Below are positions 1-11,309 of a stretch of 64,000 bases of DNA, piece by piece; positions within the stretch are counted from its first letter, which is position 1, and every line of letters starts with the position of its first letter. Under the pieces are notes generated by a model that saw only the letters and a list, made by a program, of their open reading frames with translations, did not search any database and was not told the DNA's origin. Source of the DNA: Litoditis marina (Eukaryota; Nematoda; Chromadorea; Rhabditida; Rhabditidae). The stretch lies in contig OZ038438.1 of the NCBI GenBank assembly GCA_964036275.1, positions 4,532,978-4,596,977 on the forward strand, in the 5' to 3' direction. Made by a program: the position numbers and the translations under genes.

Positions 1-2767
1 GAGAAGACCTTCTTCGAAGTCACTCTTGATCGAGTCGAAGTTCGAATAGCTCCTAGAAAAAAGAAAGATTTCACTCAACGCTGTATTACTTGCGTGCGAT
101 TCTTTCTCGATCAATTGACAGTGAGACTAACTCACTTTTTGTTAATAGTGATGGAACCTGGACAGACGATCGGCAGAATCACATAGTTGAAGAAAGACAG
201 AACTCCATTTTCATCGGCACCTCTGGAAATTATGTTCCTATTGACAATACATTTTTAAGGAAAAACAGTGCATATATTCAGTCCATGTCCAGTTTATGAT
301 GTTAGTTCTTTGAACCATTCCTTGTAAGATTACATCACACTGTTCGTCTTATTTTCGTTTGTGAATGTTGGAATAGTTTATGACAAAAGTAGGGACTTTG
401 TTGGATTGGAAATTGAATCCCTCGTTTTTCTTCAAAATCAAGAGTTTGACATAGTTTCAAAAAATTCAACCTTCACTGGTGAAAACCTCAATTTCCACCC
501 CAGTTTAGTAGTATATTCACCCAGATGAAACACCTGATTTTTAATAAGCGTTTGTGGACAATAAAGTCGCCTCATGCATGGTTCATGAGTAAGAAAGGGA
601 TTAACAGTATTACCTGATCATTATTATTATTATTATTAACAGTATTATCTGAAGAAAGGCGAAGAAATATTGAGAATGTGCAGAGATAAAAATCTGTGGA
701 AAGCGATAAAGGAACACCATATTGCAACAATATGACGTGAATGAATAAATCTTGAAATCTTGAATCTTGAACCTGATGCAGTCTGCGGTGGCTATCTTGC
801 GGGCAACTACATCGGCCTTGTCAAGAAGATCAATCTTCGAGTTTTCTTCGGAACTAAACGAACAATGGTTGGAAGTCAAAATGGTGGAGCAATAAAAATG
901 AAAGAAAGTTGATATCATTCCAATAACAACACTGGCTTCATAATACTATGAGCAGCCGACCAAAAAACTAGCAAGGTATGGTATAACTTGGAGAAAATTG
1001 GCTTTTGGCGAACGTTAGAGAATAAGCTTAGTCTCACCGTCATAGTATAATTATACAAGACAATACATATTATTATATACTTGTAACTAACCTGCTCATC
1101 TTGCTGCCTGTGAGACCAGGAACCATTGGATTCATCAAATGCCATCTCTTGCCCAGCTTCAACTTCGGCAACTGTTCCTCAGCCAGAATGAATATCTTTC
1201 TCTGATCCACTCCTCCGAATTGACCATCTACCTGTTAAGAACATAATTGATTCTCGATACAAAATGCTCCTAATTTTACGGCAAATAACATGGCATCAAC
1301 ATACCTTGAGATATTGTTCATCTAATGCTTGTAATAATGGATACAGAAGTCCGGAAAGAAGAGGAGATTCCACCTGTAAAAACGTCAATATATTGATTGT
1401 AAGTTTTCGTGAAGAAAATACTTCGGTAACTTTATTGGGAAACTTCGCAGCTGCTGGCTTAAAGTAGAACGATTATGTGGACTAATCCCGTGTGAACGGT
1501 CCTTTAAACTGCAATTGTAAAACGTATTGGAGTTTAAAGGACTGAAGCGTTGGGATTGGACCATATAATCGTCCTTCTTTCAGTGACAGAAAAATGGATT
1601 GAAGAAACAAACTTACTTGCTTCACGACTTCGGCACCTGCCTTCAGGGCGTCACGCTGTGAAACCTGTCCACATAACCGAAGGATATCTACCGTGTACTC
1701 CCTGAAAGACGAGATATAAGTGAGAAGACTAAAAAGTCGATATACTACTACAAGCTACACTGCCTGATCGATAATAATGCTACAATTACACTCATTCTAA
1801 ACCGGTTGGCGATGTTGTAAAGATCTTGTTAAAAATGTAAATCCCGAATTACTCCAAAATTTACAACACCAATCGATAAATTATGACAAAATGTCAGTAA
1901 AGGACGCAGTTTTATGGAGCGCCTCAAAAGGTAGGTTATATTGAATGGTATTGATTCAGATATGTGGTCTAAACAAATCATTGAATTCAAGGGTTCATTT
2001 AAAAGTAATGAGAAAAGTGAGAGTGAAAAACTGACCTGCTCAGCTGGTAACTAGTGCCTCGAACGAAATGCAGTCGCTCTATCGAAACACCTAGCGATTG
2101 CAGCAAAGATTTAATTACATGTTCGTAATATATCACTCTGTTCTCGAGAAGTTCCCAGGTACTTTTCATGTTATCCAGAAACGCATGAAGATCCGCGAAT
2201 AGAACAGTAACCTGAAGAAAATGTGGAGTGGAGTGAACACAGAATAATCCCCTAAAATGTAGTGATCCGTCGTGGTGCGTTACAGACAGAAGAAGCCAGA
2301 AAAATGCAAGTATAGCAGGTATCAGCACTATGAGATAGAAGTAAGTCAAAACCACAAGAATACCACGAGAAGGCACCTACCTTCAAGCCTGCTTCCAGAA
2401 AGTCTGCAATCTTGCGCATAGGTACCATGTACCCTACATGAGGTCTACCAGTGGTTGCAGTTCCCCAGTACACATGTGGTACTTTTCCTTCGGTCGCCAA
2501 CTGTTTCACAAGTTTATCATTTCCAAGATGTTCCTATAAACAATAAACAGTTCCTGCTAACATACAAACGCAACATTTATTATGGAAGGATGATAAGCTT
2601 CACAGCATTTTGAAGAGAAATAAAAACGTTTCTCTTCAGAACAAAATCAATGTTAAAGGGTTTCATTGAATAACGAATGAATTTACCTGCAAATTGCGCA
2701 AAATAAGATCTTTACGTCTTGCAGTTTCCGGCGAAACCTCCTCTGTTTGAATCGGGGCTTCTACCAT
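1..2767 (-). CDS. YARS1: Cytosolic tyrosyl-tRNA synthetase, 3' end outside window
   Basis: Charges tRNA-Tyr with tyrosine in the cytoplasm (class I aminoacyl-tRNA synthetase). Exons, in gene order: 2767-2687, 2533-2381, 2211-2036, 1701-1617, 1373-1305, 1231-1092, 853-773, 222-136, 52-<1. All have GT/AG borders and compatible phases. The reading follows the known eukaryotic enzyme closely. The class I first signature is PHVGY in [14 protein letters not shown], near residues 49-62. It is followed by [13 protein letters not shown], then [13 protein letters not shown], then the second signature KMSSS near residues 232-236. Then come [13 protein letters not shown] and [17 protein letters not shown] at the left edge. 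The start is the ATG 3 nt after an acceptor (ends CCAG). About 310 residues are visible. Any EMAP-II-like C-terminal domain would lie outside the window. The donor of exon 7 (GTTCAA) is weak but phase-correct. Confidence 0.95.
388..573. repeat. MITE-like element, CGACTTTATTG family, copy 1
   Basis: An element of roughly 190 bp in a tyrosyl-tRNA synthetase intron. It matches 49956-50141 over its whole length at moderate identity. Both copies end in CAATAAAGTCGCC and begin with a near-inverse (GACTTTGTTGG), so short terminal inverted repeats are visible. No coding capacity. Confidence 0.65.
1461..1581. repeat. Foldback MITE, ACGATTATGTGG family, copy 1
   Basis: A hairpin-forming element of about 120 bp. 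The left arm reads GAACGATTATGTGGACTAAT and the right arm is its inverse, GGACCATATAATCGTCC. Inner arms are GGTCCTTTAAACTGCAATT and GAGTTTAAAGGAC. It sits in the intron between exons 4 and 5 of the tyrosyl-tRNA synthetase gene. Sister copies are at 4692-4817 and 12491-12613, with a half copy at 5438-5492. Confidence 0.8.
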
Positions 2768-3161
2768 GACCTGGTTGAAAAGGATTAGTGAACGTACGAA
2801 GTTACTCATTTCGAAAAATGAACCAAGTTGCTACTAAAGTCAGTAGAAATACACAGACAAACTCAAAAGAGATGGAACGATAAAGAAGGTCATTCTAATA
2901 TCTCGCAGACAGACGAGCGGGACCTCCCCGGTCTGATAGTTGTCCTGGTAAAGGGAAAGTCAGAAATAACTTTCGCGAGACAATGGTACACCAGCGCAAT
3001 TGTGAGCCATTTCAATAAAAGCCTTCAGGAAAACAATAACTTGAGAACTTGAGACAGATAGGGCTGTTATAGACTTCAAGAAATAACAAGCTCCAAAGAT
3101 CACAAACTTCCATAAATAGCGGAACGTTTCTTTGCAAATAAGAACACTATATTTGGAAATT

Positions 3162-3415
3162 GGTAAATTCTATATCTAACCCGCTTTTTAGGTAACCCTT
3201 TTTTAGGTTACTTCGGTGGTAACCTAAAAGTAACCTAAAACCAAAAACAGGTTACCCTCAAATTTGGCTTGAAAACTCGTTATTACTGTTATTTTTGATG
3301 GTAACCCAAATTTGATTTAAAGTTACTTAGAGGTTACTCACTCAAGTAACCTAAAAAAAAAGTTACCAAAAAAGGGTTAGGTTACCTAAAAACCGGGTTA
3401 GTTGTAGAATTGGCC
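3162..3415. repeat. GGTAACC foldback element, copy 1
   Basis: A palindrome-rich element of about 255 bp built from alternating GGTAACC/GGTTACC words. It begins near TGGTAAATTCTATATCTAAC and ends near GGTTAGTTGTAGAATTGGCC. Four more copies lie at 19060-19332, 42152-42427, 48590-48858 and 58671-58955, with the same ends and arm order. No open frame. Confidence 0.85.
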
Positions 3416-4480
3416 GGAAAAATTTCGTTATTCAGACAGGGTTGCCGAAGGATGGCTTGAACTTTTGAATTGGTGATAATAGAAACTGGGAAATAAACAT
3501 CTTGTTGGTTAATTTTTTAGAGACCGCTAAATTAAGAAGTACCATTTGAAGAAGGAGATCTAATACGTGAACGAATAATGGGCTTAAAATAATTAATAAT
3601 CTGAAAATAAAACAATTGCATCATTCACCGCGTGATATAAATAAATGAAATGTGAGTCGGACAGCCGTTTGGTCAAAAATTGCGCAAAAACATAAAAGCT
3701 ACGGTATCTACCCATAGTCGCAGATACACTGTACGCGGGAAACCTTAATATTTGATATCCGGTAAAACCCATGCAACGCCGCAACGATTTTAACAAAAAA
3801 CACATCGAAAAGGATGAATCAAAAAAACACAAACTATTCCCCGATCGCCGCAATGATTGATCGCTATTGTTTTTGTCGTTAAATAAGGTCGGAGAAGAGT
3901 TAACGAAATGGACGAAATGAGGGAAATCTCTTGTAGTTTGCTCATAAATCATATCGAAGTGTTTTTATTGATTTTGGCTTAAATTCAAACTACAATCACA
4001 GCCTGCACACAATATTGTTTGCTGTTCCTTCTTGCAGAAAATTTCCAACTTCCGTGATCCAAGAAACTTATTGAGATTGTAACATCTTTCCACGTTTCAT
4101 ATAACTTTTTATGTGCTACTAGTACATCTTTTGCATCTACTAAAGCGAGCCCATACGGTGTATGTTAACCCATCCCACTGTGTTTGTAGTTTCACAACTC
4201 ATAAATTATGGCATCGAGATCAATCTACAACTGCGATTGGATCACTCCTTCAATACGCATATTTTCAAATTCGAACGAAATCCATCACATCATCGGAGTG
4301 ATATTGTTCTGTCTACTTCATTTGCTGTACAGTACTCTAGCACTCCGAACGGTGTGAAATGTGTTTTATTATTATCGAGCGAGAGCCATTTTTTTGTATC
4401 AGGCAGAACGCAGAATGGCCTGCCAATTTCTATTAATATAATGTTGTAATAAAAAGTAATGAAAAGTTGTTGTCTCATCT

Positions 4481-4486
4481 TTTATT
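4481..4486 (-). terminator. Poly(A) signal of the MSP-domain gene
   Basis: AATAAA on the minus strand, about 45 nt after the MSP-domain stop codon, at the spacing expected for a cleavage and polyadenylation signal. Confidence 0.65.
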
Positions 4487-4529
4487 GTTCCAGACAATAT
4501 TACCATCTACAAAAAGCATGAGACCTCCT

Positions 4530-6925
4530 TCACTTCTTCTCCTGAAAAAAAGGCAAGATTAGTAAAAGGCGAACTTCAGTTGAAAATATTTTTTGAGCAA
4601 TGAAGTGAAACAATTAGAATGTATCACAGTGATAAATAGAATTAGTTTGAGCGATACTAACTAAAACTTCACGGTAATCCTTATTTCGTTTAAAGCAGGA
4701 CGATTATGTGGACCAATGCCGACGCATCGCTCCTTTCAACTGCAATTGAAAAATGCTTTGCGAGGGTAAAAAATTAATCTTCCCAGCATTGGGGTTGGAC
4801 GACATAATCGTCCCTTCCTAAACCTAATTTTTGTTGCAGAAAGGTCACAAAAACAAAAACAGAAAGATTCTCACATCTTTCGTTTTTTCCTTCTTGTCCT
4901 CGTCGCTCTTCTTTTCCTTTTTCTCCTCTTTCTTTTCTTTACTGTCTCCCTGAAAAGCAAAAAAAATATGGCAAACGGATTCACAATTGTATCAGAGAGG
5001 AGGCAAGTAATAATAATTTTCTGTTCATAATTATGCACTATTCTTCTACTAAAACAAGTTGCAGAAACGAAAAATGCCCTCCGAAAAGTCTCTGAACGGG
5101 TGATACCTTCAAGTGGTTTACAAAACTGATGTGTTTACATACCGTACTCTTTTTTCACCGTAACTCACGTGCAGTTGTGATACGCTATCGAACGAACTCA
5201 TTTTCTACCGTAACCCACCTCTTCCTTCGCTATATCCTCAAACTGGGCAATGACTCTGGCAACACCTTCTGGTATCGATGAGGGAGTCCAAACCTGCACA
5301 AAATGATCAATAGACAATCGATAATCGATAGTTGTACTTTACTAAAATTGATTTATGATTTTGTAAGATTATATATCTTGTATTATTATGAAACGTGTGT
5401 TAAACGACTAAACGTTTCCGAGTCGCATGCTCAAAGCAGTTCAAAGGACTTAACCGTTGCGATTGGACCACGTAATCGTCCTTCTTTGAACTATCAAACA
5501 ATTCATCTGTATCGAAATTGTTCAACTTGAAACATTGTTGAGTTGTTTGTTGAACAACGAATTGTTGAACTTAACTTATATTACACTCAAAAATCTGAAT
5601 TCAAACAGTCATTGAAACAAAATTTCTATTCTATACCGACTCTTCTTCTTCATTTGAATAGTTCTAAAAAACAGTGACGGGCGAGCGATTGTACAATATT
5701 GGCCGGTTCTAACCTGTTGCGCTGGTTTTCCAGCGTCCCCATATTTCATGTGGTAGATCACGAAGTAATGAACATTGTCAATCGGGGGTGTCTTCGAGTT
5801 GAAAGTGACCTAAATGAAAGGGTGGATCAGTGTAAATATCAAAAAGCTGGGTTAAAAACGACTTCCAGTCGAATTCCGGTTCACGATGACCGCGATGTTC
5901 GTACGAATGTGTACAAGGACTCTAGGTTAATTTTTCGAATTCATCGTTCACGAATAAACCTGTAAACGTGGTACAACTCGTCTATTGCCTAGGTGGGACG
6001 ATACAGGGAACGTTTTTTCGCTCTCAGCGTTTTAAGCAGGAAGCGTTTAGAGTCTGCTCCCAGATTAAAGTTGGCGAAACTCGCGAATTGCAGACCAAAC
6101 TACAACTCAGAGAAAACTGCAACTCAGAGAAAACTGCAACTCAGAGAAAACCAAAACTCTGACCAGACTACAACTCAGACCAAACTAACGCATATCATAC
6201 CTTGATGGACGCACACTCCCCAGGTTTTACGAAGGACAGCGGCGGATTGACACGGAAGATTTCAGTGTTGGTACACTTCACCTGAAAAAGTACTTTGGGA
6301 AGGAGAAACAAAAGAAACCCAGGGCTCGTAGTGAAGGGATCGTAGGAATGCAGGTGATGAGCTCACCCTGACAATGAAACTGATCACATTCTGGCAGCGT
6401 AGCAGAGTCTCATGAAAAGGTCACCTTTGAGCTCAACTAACTGGTCACCACCTCACCCAGACTTGGGTCAGCTGCACTAAGCTTATACATACAAAGTTGG
6501 CAACTATGTGGCCAGACTGTAATCAGGTCCTCAATCAGGGTGAGCTCACCACTTTCACGACTTTGCTACCGTGCCTGGTCACATAGTGTGCCAACTCCCT
6601 ATGTATCAACCTGAGATAGGTACTGACCAGTGTTGAACTCAGAGGTGATCTTATTGGGAGACTTCGCTACGACGTCTGAGATAGACGACGAGAGATGGAT
6701 TTTTTGTAAGTCGAATTCCAAGATACTGCGTCCCAAGCACAGCCTAGTTGCACAAGAAAGTGATGAAACGGATAACAAAGTACAAACGCCGTGTACGTAC
6801 CTTGAAGGTCTGTCTTTCTTTTGTGGTGTTAGTCATCTTTATCTCGACGGTGCATGGTTCACCCGGCTTGTACTTGAATAGTATCTTCTCTTGTGGCTCA
6901 AGCTGAAACGAAACAAGTCAATAGA

Positions 6926-6964
<39 letters not shown>

Positions 6965-7014
6965 CTCTGTTTCTCTTTCTCTCTCTTCTTTCTTTTTCTC
7001 CCCCTCACCTTCAT
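4530..7014 (-). CDS. MSP-domain protein with Lys/Glu-rich C-terminal tail
   Basis: Small cytosolic MSP/VAP-fold protein, 148 residues in this model. Exons: 7014-7009, 6902-6801, 6281-6201, 5809-5714, 5293-5219, 4949-4875, 4541-4530; phases all join. The MSP beta-sandwich spans about residues 3-110: LEPQEKILFKYKPGEPC, then MTNTTKERQTFKVKCTN, then FRVNPPLSFVKPGEC, then HYFVIYHMKYGD. The last 30 residues are almost only Lys, Glu and Asp. MSP-domain proteins in nematodes include sperm cytoskeletal and signalling proteins and VAP-like adaptors. There is no membrane anchor here, so a soluble MSP-like role is more likely than VAP. The first coding exon encodes only Met-Lys and sits directly after an acceptor. 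An unseen longer first exon is the main alternative. Confidence 0.88.
4692..4817. repeat. Foldback MITE, ACGATTATGTGG family, copy 2
   Basis: In the last intron of the MSP-domain gene. Left arm AGGACGATTATGTGGACCAA; right arm inverse GACATAATCGTCC. Same length and arm order as the copies at 1461-1581 and 12491-12613. Confidence 0.8.
5438..5492. repeat. Half copy of the ACGATTATGTGG MITE
   Basis: Only the right half of the element is present: inner arm GTTCAAAGGACTTAACCGTT, then outer arm GGACCACGTAATCGTCC. It is in a MSP-domain gene intron and looks like a truncated or recombined copy. Confidence 0.6.
6421..6620. repeat. GGTCAC-rich interspersed repeat, uninterrupted copy
   Basis: Starts TCACCTTTGAGCTCAACTAA and runs through GTGAGCTCACCACTTTCACG. 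It matches 60582-60910 in order and orientation, except that the other copy is split by a separate inverted-repeat element. It lies in a MSP-domain gene intron. Confidence 0.65.
6930..7000. repeat. CT/GA microsatellite in first MSP intron
   Basis: About 30 bp of pure CT dinucleotides, then imperfect pyrimidine-rich DNA. On the gene strand this is a GA tract inside the intron that follows the two-codon first exon. Confidence 0.9.
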
Positions 7015-7112
7015 CTGGAATTGCGGTTCCACTTGCGAATGGCGGTTACACTTGCGGCCAACGTCACAAATAACCGGCCTAGGCTTGTAAACCTCTACCG
7101 GGGCCTTGCGGC

Positions 7113-7713
7113 ACCACTAGGGTTGTTAATCGAGTTGAAAATTTCGAGTTTTCGAGTTTTCGAGTTTCGAGTTTTTCCAGATTTGAGAAAAACCGAGTTT
7201 TTCGAGTTTCGAGTTTTTCGAGTTTCGGAAATTTCGAGTTTTTCGAGTTCGAGTTTATTGCGTTTCCGAAAAAAACGAGTTTTCGAAAAAACTCGAATTT
7301 CGAGTTTCGAGTTTGGTCACTCAGTTTCGGGATTTTATCGAGACAAAAAAATTAGAATTTTCTGAGAAATTCTGATTTTTCCCATGAATACGCGAGAATC
7401 GTGGAAAAGGAGGCATTTTATGTTTGAAATTGCGAATAAAATGCTGAAAAACGCTCATTCGTCTTCCATTCATGACTCGTAACGAAGCCAAACTCGAAAC
7501 TCGAAAAACTCGATCTTTTCGAGTTTCCAAAATTTCGAGTTTTTCGAGTTTCGAGTTTTTCGAGTTCTGGAAATTTCGAGTTTTTGGAATTCGAGTTTCT
7601 TACTTTTTATAAAAAAACGAGTTTTTCGAGTTTCGAGTCGAACTCGAAACTCGAAATATCGAGTTATTTCGAGTTTTTTCGAAATTCGAGTTTGGAATTA
7701 ACAACCCTAGGCA
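7113..7713. repeat. TCGAGTTT foldback element with terminal inverted repeats
   Basis: About 600 bp bounded by CTAGGGTTGTTAATCGAG on the left and its inverse, ATTAACAACCCTAG, on the right. The interior is made mainly of short TTTCGAG/CTCGAAA words in both orientations, with a less repetitive core near 7320-7480. No coding capacity. Confidence 0.8.
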
Positions 7714-8939
7714 CCACCTTTCGTAATTATCGGCCATACTGTAATTCAACTCTTTTTTAATTACGGATTTGATATTGTAGGTAATGAAGTAGTAATTTGA
7801 ATAGTATTTTGTTAATCACAACAACATGAGAGCGCCACACTTCACTAGTAGTTACCTATGTTTTTCAGTTGTACTTAATTTCTTGAAAACTTTACATAGA
7901 ACGAAGATTTAAAACGGAAGAAATGTGGTGTAAACTCGACTCAGACCTAGAGAAAACTCTCAATCACTATAAAATATCTTCTAGAGATATAATTGAAGTA
8001 TCAAAAGTAGTTATAGTTAATAAGGGGGGTCGGGGAGAGGGGGTGGGGGGCACCCCCAGCTAGCGGGGTTATAGTGAGAGAAAAAGAAACGAACCTTTTG
8101 TAGTGGAGGATGTGTAGAAATGAGAAGAAACTGTCTATGATTTCCTTTCAGGAAGCGCCGCTCCAATGATATAAGACGATCTAAAAAAATCTCAAAAGTC
8201 GGAATTTTTTAAAATTTGGTGATTATTTGGGAAACGAACTTTTTGACTTCCCAGTTTTCAAACGTTGAAGGAAAAAAAATTGTATTTTGGGAAGCATCCT
8301 AAGATGAAAATAATATTTCCCATATTACCAATGACTGGAAAATGGGAAAGACAGATCGCTCCCCCTGACGGCGCGCCGTCAGATACAGTACGCAATAGAA
8401 GTTCAGAATGACGGAAAAAACACACTCTTTTACTTTGTCAAAATGTCCTCGAACACTATTTGTCATAGAAAGTCAGAATCGACTGCCAAAACTTTTTCAA
8501 TAGCAATTACGCAAATGAAATGGTGTGGAGTTTTAAAAATCATACCGCAGTTGTCCCAGTACCGCATAATTCATGAACGTGCAACTATAAAGTATAGTTC
8601 CGGTCATTCCTACTGAGACTTGGCAGCGTTCCAATGAATTTTCCAGGCTATTTTTCAACAACTGAAATTCTCTTTTAGCGGTTGTTGAGTTCCAAAAGAA
8701 CCCATAGAAGAAAAAGTTCCTCAGAGTACTCATGATAGCTGTAAGAAATAATCATCCAGAAATCTTGGCACGATGCCAATGGATCTCAGTGGGAATGAAA
8801 CGAACTATACATGATTCTCTACATATTCTTAGTTTTCACGTAACTATCATTTGCGTGATTCTGATTTCAATGATAATAATAATAATAATAATAGTAACAA
8901 CAACAATAATTTTCCCCTGAAAGTAGACTTTTTCTCTAG
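7714..8939. other. Repeat-bearing DNA upstream of the unidentified plus-strand exons
   Basis: No exon can be supported. A possible end of the TAAGACG...TCTAAA element family occurs near 8170-8200, and there is a TAA/TAG-rich microsatellite near 8875-8895. Upstream exons of the plus-strand gene at 8940-10249 could be hidden here. Confidence 0.5.
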
Positions 8940-9822
8940 GAGCTACCTCTGGACCGAAATGATGTTCAACTTGGAGAAGAGGCCGTTGGCGTGGCAGAGA
9001 ATCGACCACACACAATGCTCAGGTATAATTATTGTATTAATGTAATATTCTATATTGTAGTTTGTATTGTATTATTCTGTATTCTTTTAACAGACCTCTC
9101 AGGTATCATATTCTATAGTCTACTCCGCTTTCGTAAATTGTAACTCTCTACAGTATGAAAATCAAATTTTTGGGCAGATTTTCGGTATCTCGTCTCGCTC
9201 TCGAAAAGTTTTTTTGGTATTTTGTGATCTATCTCGATAAGTTGGAGTTCAACCACTTTATCACATCAGTAGTGCGAGATATTCACGTTAAATTTGCAGA
9301 AACAACAAAGTCTGCAATTTATCAGGCGCGTGCACCCATTTTGCTGTGTTTTCCACGTTTCACGGGATTACACACTTCACTAGCAGTGTTTCGTAATTTA
9401 TTAATTATCTATCTTGCCAGCCGACTGTCGTGGTGTTTTCGTGTGATTGGCGTGTTACCGGGAGGGACGGTAGGTACGTCACCGGGAGCTGCACCGTGCG
9501 GACGAGACAGCTCAGAGGAAACCCCGTCAAGTCCATCTCCTGCAAGGCGGTCAACGGGGTGAGCTATCTCTCTTTTTGTCTCTCTCTTTTCTTTTTATCT
9601 CCATCTATCGTTTTCGTCTCTTTCTCTCTTCTTCTCTCCTTCTCTATTTCTTAATTTTTCACTTTCTCTCTCTCTCTTCCTCTCTTTCTCCTTCTTTCTC
9701 TTTTTTTCTCTCTTTCTCTCCTTTTTCACTTTTCTCTCTCTTCCTCTCTCTTGCTCTCTTTCTATTTCACTTCTTTTACCCCTTCCCTTCCAGGTCAACG
9801 CCGTCTACAACCATACCCTCTC

Positions 9823-9884
<62 letters not shown>

Positions 9885-10249
9885 CCCCTTTTACCCCCTC
9901 CCTTCCAGGTCAACGCCGTCTACAACCATCATACCCTCTCTCTCCCTCGTTTCTCTCTCTCTCTTCTCTCTCTCTGTCTCCCTTCCATCTCTCTCTCTAT
10001 CCCTCTCTTCTCTCTCTCTTCCTTCCTTCCCTATCTCCCTTTTTCTCTCTCTCACTCCTTTCACCCTCTCCCTTCCAGGTCAACGCCATCTTCAACCGAA
10101 CCCTGGTTCCCGGCCACTCCACCTCCATGAAATACGATGGGAAGAGCTTCAATTTGTTCGGAATCAACCGAGATCTTCTAGTGGTCCTTCGTTTCTCCGG
10201 TTACCCAGAGGCCAAGCGATTCCAGGACGCACCCGCCCAGATTGTGTAG
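8940..10249 (+). CDS. Unidentified protein, 3' exons
   Basis: I do not recognise this family. Three exon-like blocks are supported by splice borders and codon-like composition: 8940-9022, 9421-9558 and 10079-10249 (stop TAG). The last two join in phase 0 and read CDWRVTGRDGRYVTGSC, then RGNPVKSISCKAVNG, then VNAIFNRTLVPGHS, then INRDLLVVLRFSGYPEA, ending AQIV. Three cysteines in the middle exon could suggest an extracellular or structured domain, but that is only a guess. The first block does not join the second in a matching phase, so an exon between them or a different border is needed. The start and upstream exons were not found. The intron before the last exon is CT-rich and holds two extra copies of the last exon's first bases. 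Confidence 0.55.
9559..10078 (+). repeat. CT-rich intron with two extra copies of an exon start
   Basis: A pyrimidine-rich microsatellite region. The block CCTTCCAG|GTCAACGCC plus about 10 nt occurs at 9794 and 9909 as well as at the true exon start, 10079. The first two copies run straight into CT repeats. From 9794 to 10079 is 285 nt (95 codons), and I saw no TAA, TAG or TGA on the plus strand in that stretch. Confidence 0.85.
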
Positions 10250-11108
10250 TTTGATCTCAGGCTTCTTTTTTTCATAGATTGATCAGAATACAATACACTA
10301 CAATCTTGAATTTTCCCGCATCACTGGCTGTTTTGTGTGAAGGTGAGGTAAGCGTCAAAAGGACGCTGGGAGTTGGTTACTATGTAGTATTGTAGATTTT
10401 GTTAAATATAGTCTCATATTAGTTTTTTATCCTTAGTTTTTATGGAGTTTTCAACGTAGTCAATGGATCAACGTAGTCAACTATTGAGATCGTGGTTTTT
10501 TACACAATGGTATGCATTTGTGGTCATTACTTCAACTCTAGGTGCTATAACACTTCGCATATTATTCAACAATTGCTCTCTCGTTCGCAGCTGTGATTTG
10601 TAGATTCTAGTTTACAGGTTTGAAAAAAATATTTCACGACTTTTGTATGTTTGTAATGAACAGTTATACTTGAGTATATTAGTATTTCTCGGTTTTTGTA
10701 GCATAATTACTAGTGCTTAGTTACAGCTCCCGCGAAAGCACGAGACGCACAGAGACAGAGATGCAGAGACAGATACCGTCTGAAAAACTACACACACTAG
10801 ATACGGCGCAGCCAAGAACGTGCATTACTGAATAGCTTTCATTCGCGCGAGAAGTGTGAAGCTGATTTAGAAAAGTGCACTTAACAACTGTAGATAAAGC
10901 TTTCCCAATTTTTCAATGATGGATAAAGTGGGATTCATTTTTCCCATTTTTTCAATGATTTAGAATTTGGGACATAATAAGTTATTCTTTTGAGGCAATC
11001 GTGAATAAAGTTTGCATCAAAAAGTGAAATGTTCTTTTTCCCAAAAAATATTTCATTTTGAAGGGAAAATAGATTCTGAGATTTATTTAGATTGCAGCGT
11101 CTTATATA

Positions 11109-11309
11109 GTGAATGCCAATATTATAAATTTTTTTCTCTGGCCGGGATCGAACCTGCGAGCAGAAGTATCGTAGCAGGGCGCTAACCACTGCGCGATTAG
11201 AGCACATAACCGGCTAGCTTTATAATCCAAGACATGTGTGCGTACACGGCGGAAAGATAGATATACAGTACCCTCTCGCCTTTCCGTGGGCGACGACTAT
11301 AAAGAACAT
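11109..11309 (-). mobile_element. tRNA-derived SINE, copy A
   Basis: On the minus strand a tRNA-like head carries a D-arm GCGCAGTGGTTAGCGC and a B box GGTTCGATCCC (plus coordinates 11144-11154). It is followed by a unique tail ending near TTATAATATTGGCATTCAC. The anticodon arm does not fold well and the T stem has a mismatch, so it is not a working tRNA gene. It matches 24922-25122 over its full length, including about 100 bp upstream of the head. Confidence 0.75.

Larger units (their letters stand above)
2768..4529. other. Intergenic region between tyrosyl-tRNA synthetase and MSP gene
   Basis: No convincing exon was seen on either strand. It contains a GGTAACC foldback element (3162-3415) and a half of the GTAGTTTGATC hairpin family near 4178-4225. 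It also holds the MSP gene's poly(A) signal (AATAAA on minus, 4481-4486). Short open frames here lack codon-like composition and splice context. Confidence 0.6.

Noticed and set aside
7113..7130. TAGGGTT word suggesting telomeric repeat
   Set aside because: A single occurrence at each end of a foldback element, not a tandem array, and not the nematode TTAGGC repeat.
9576..10130. Long Ser/Leu/Phe open frames in CT-rich DNA on both strands
   Set aside because: Pyrimidine microsatellites lack stop codons in all frames; the frames reflect composition. The true coding part starts at 10079.
11136..11206. Possible tRNA gene on the minus strand
   Set aside because: D-arm and B box are present, but the anticodon stem does not pair and the T stem has a mismatch. 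A second diverged copy with shared flanks (24922-25122) makes it a SINE.
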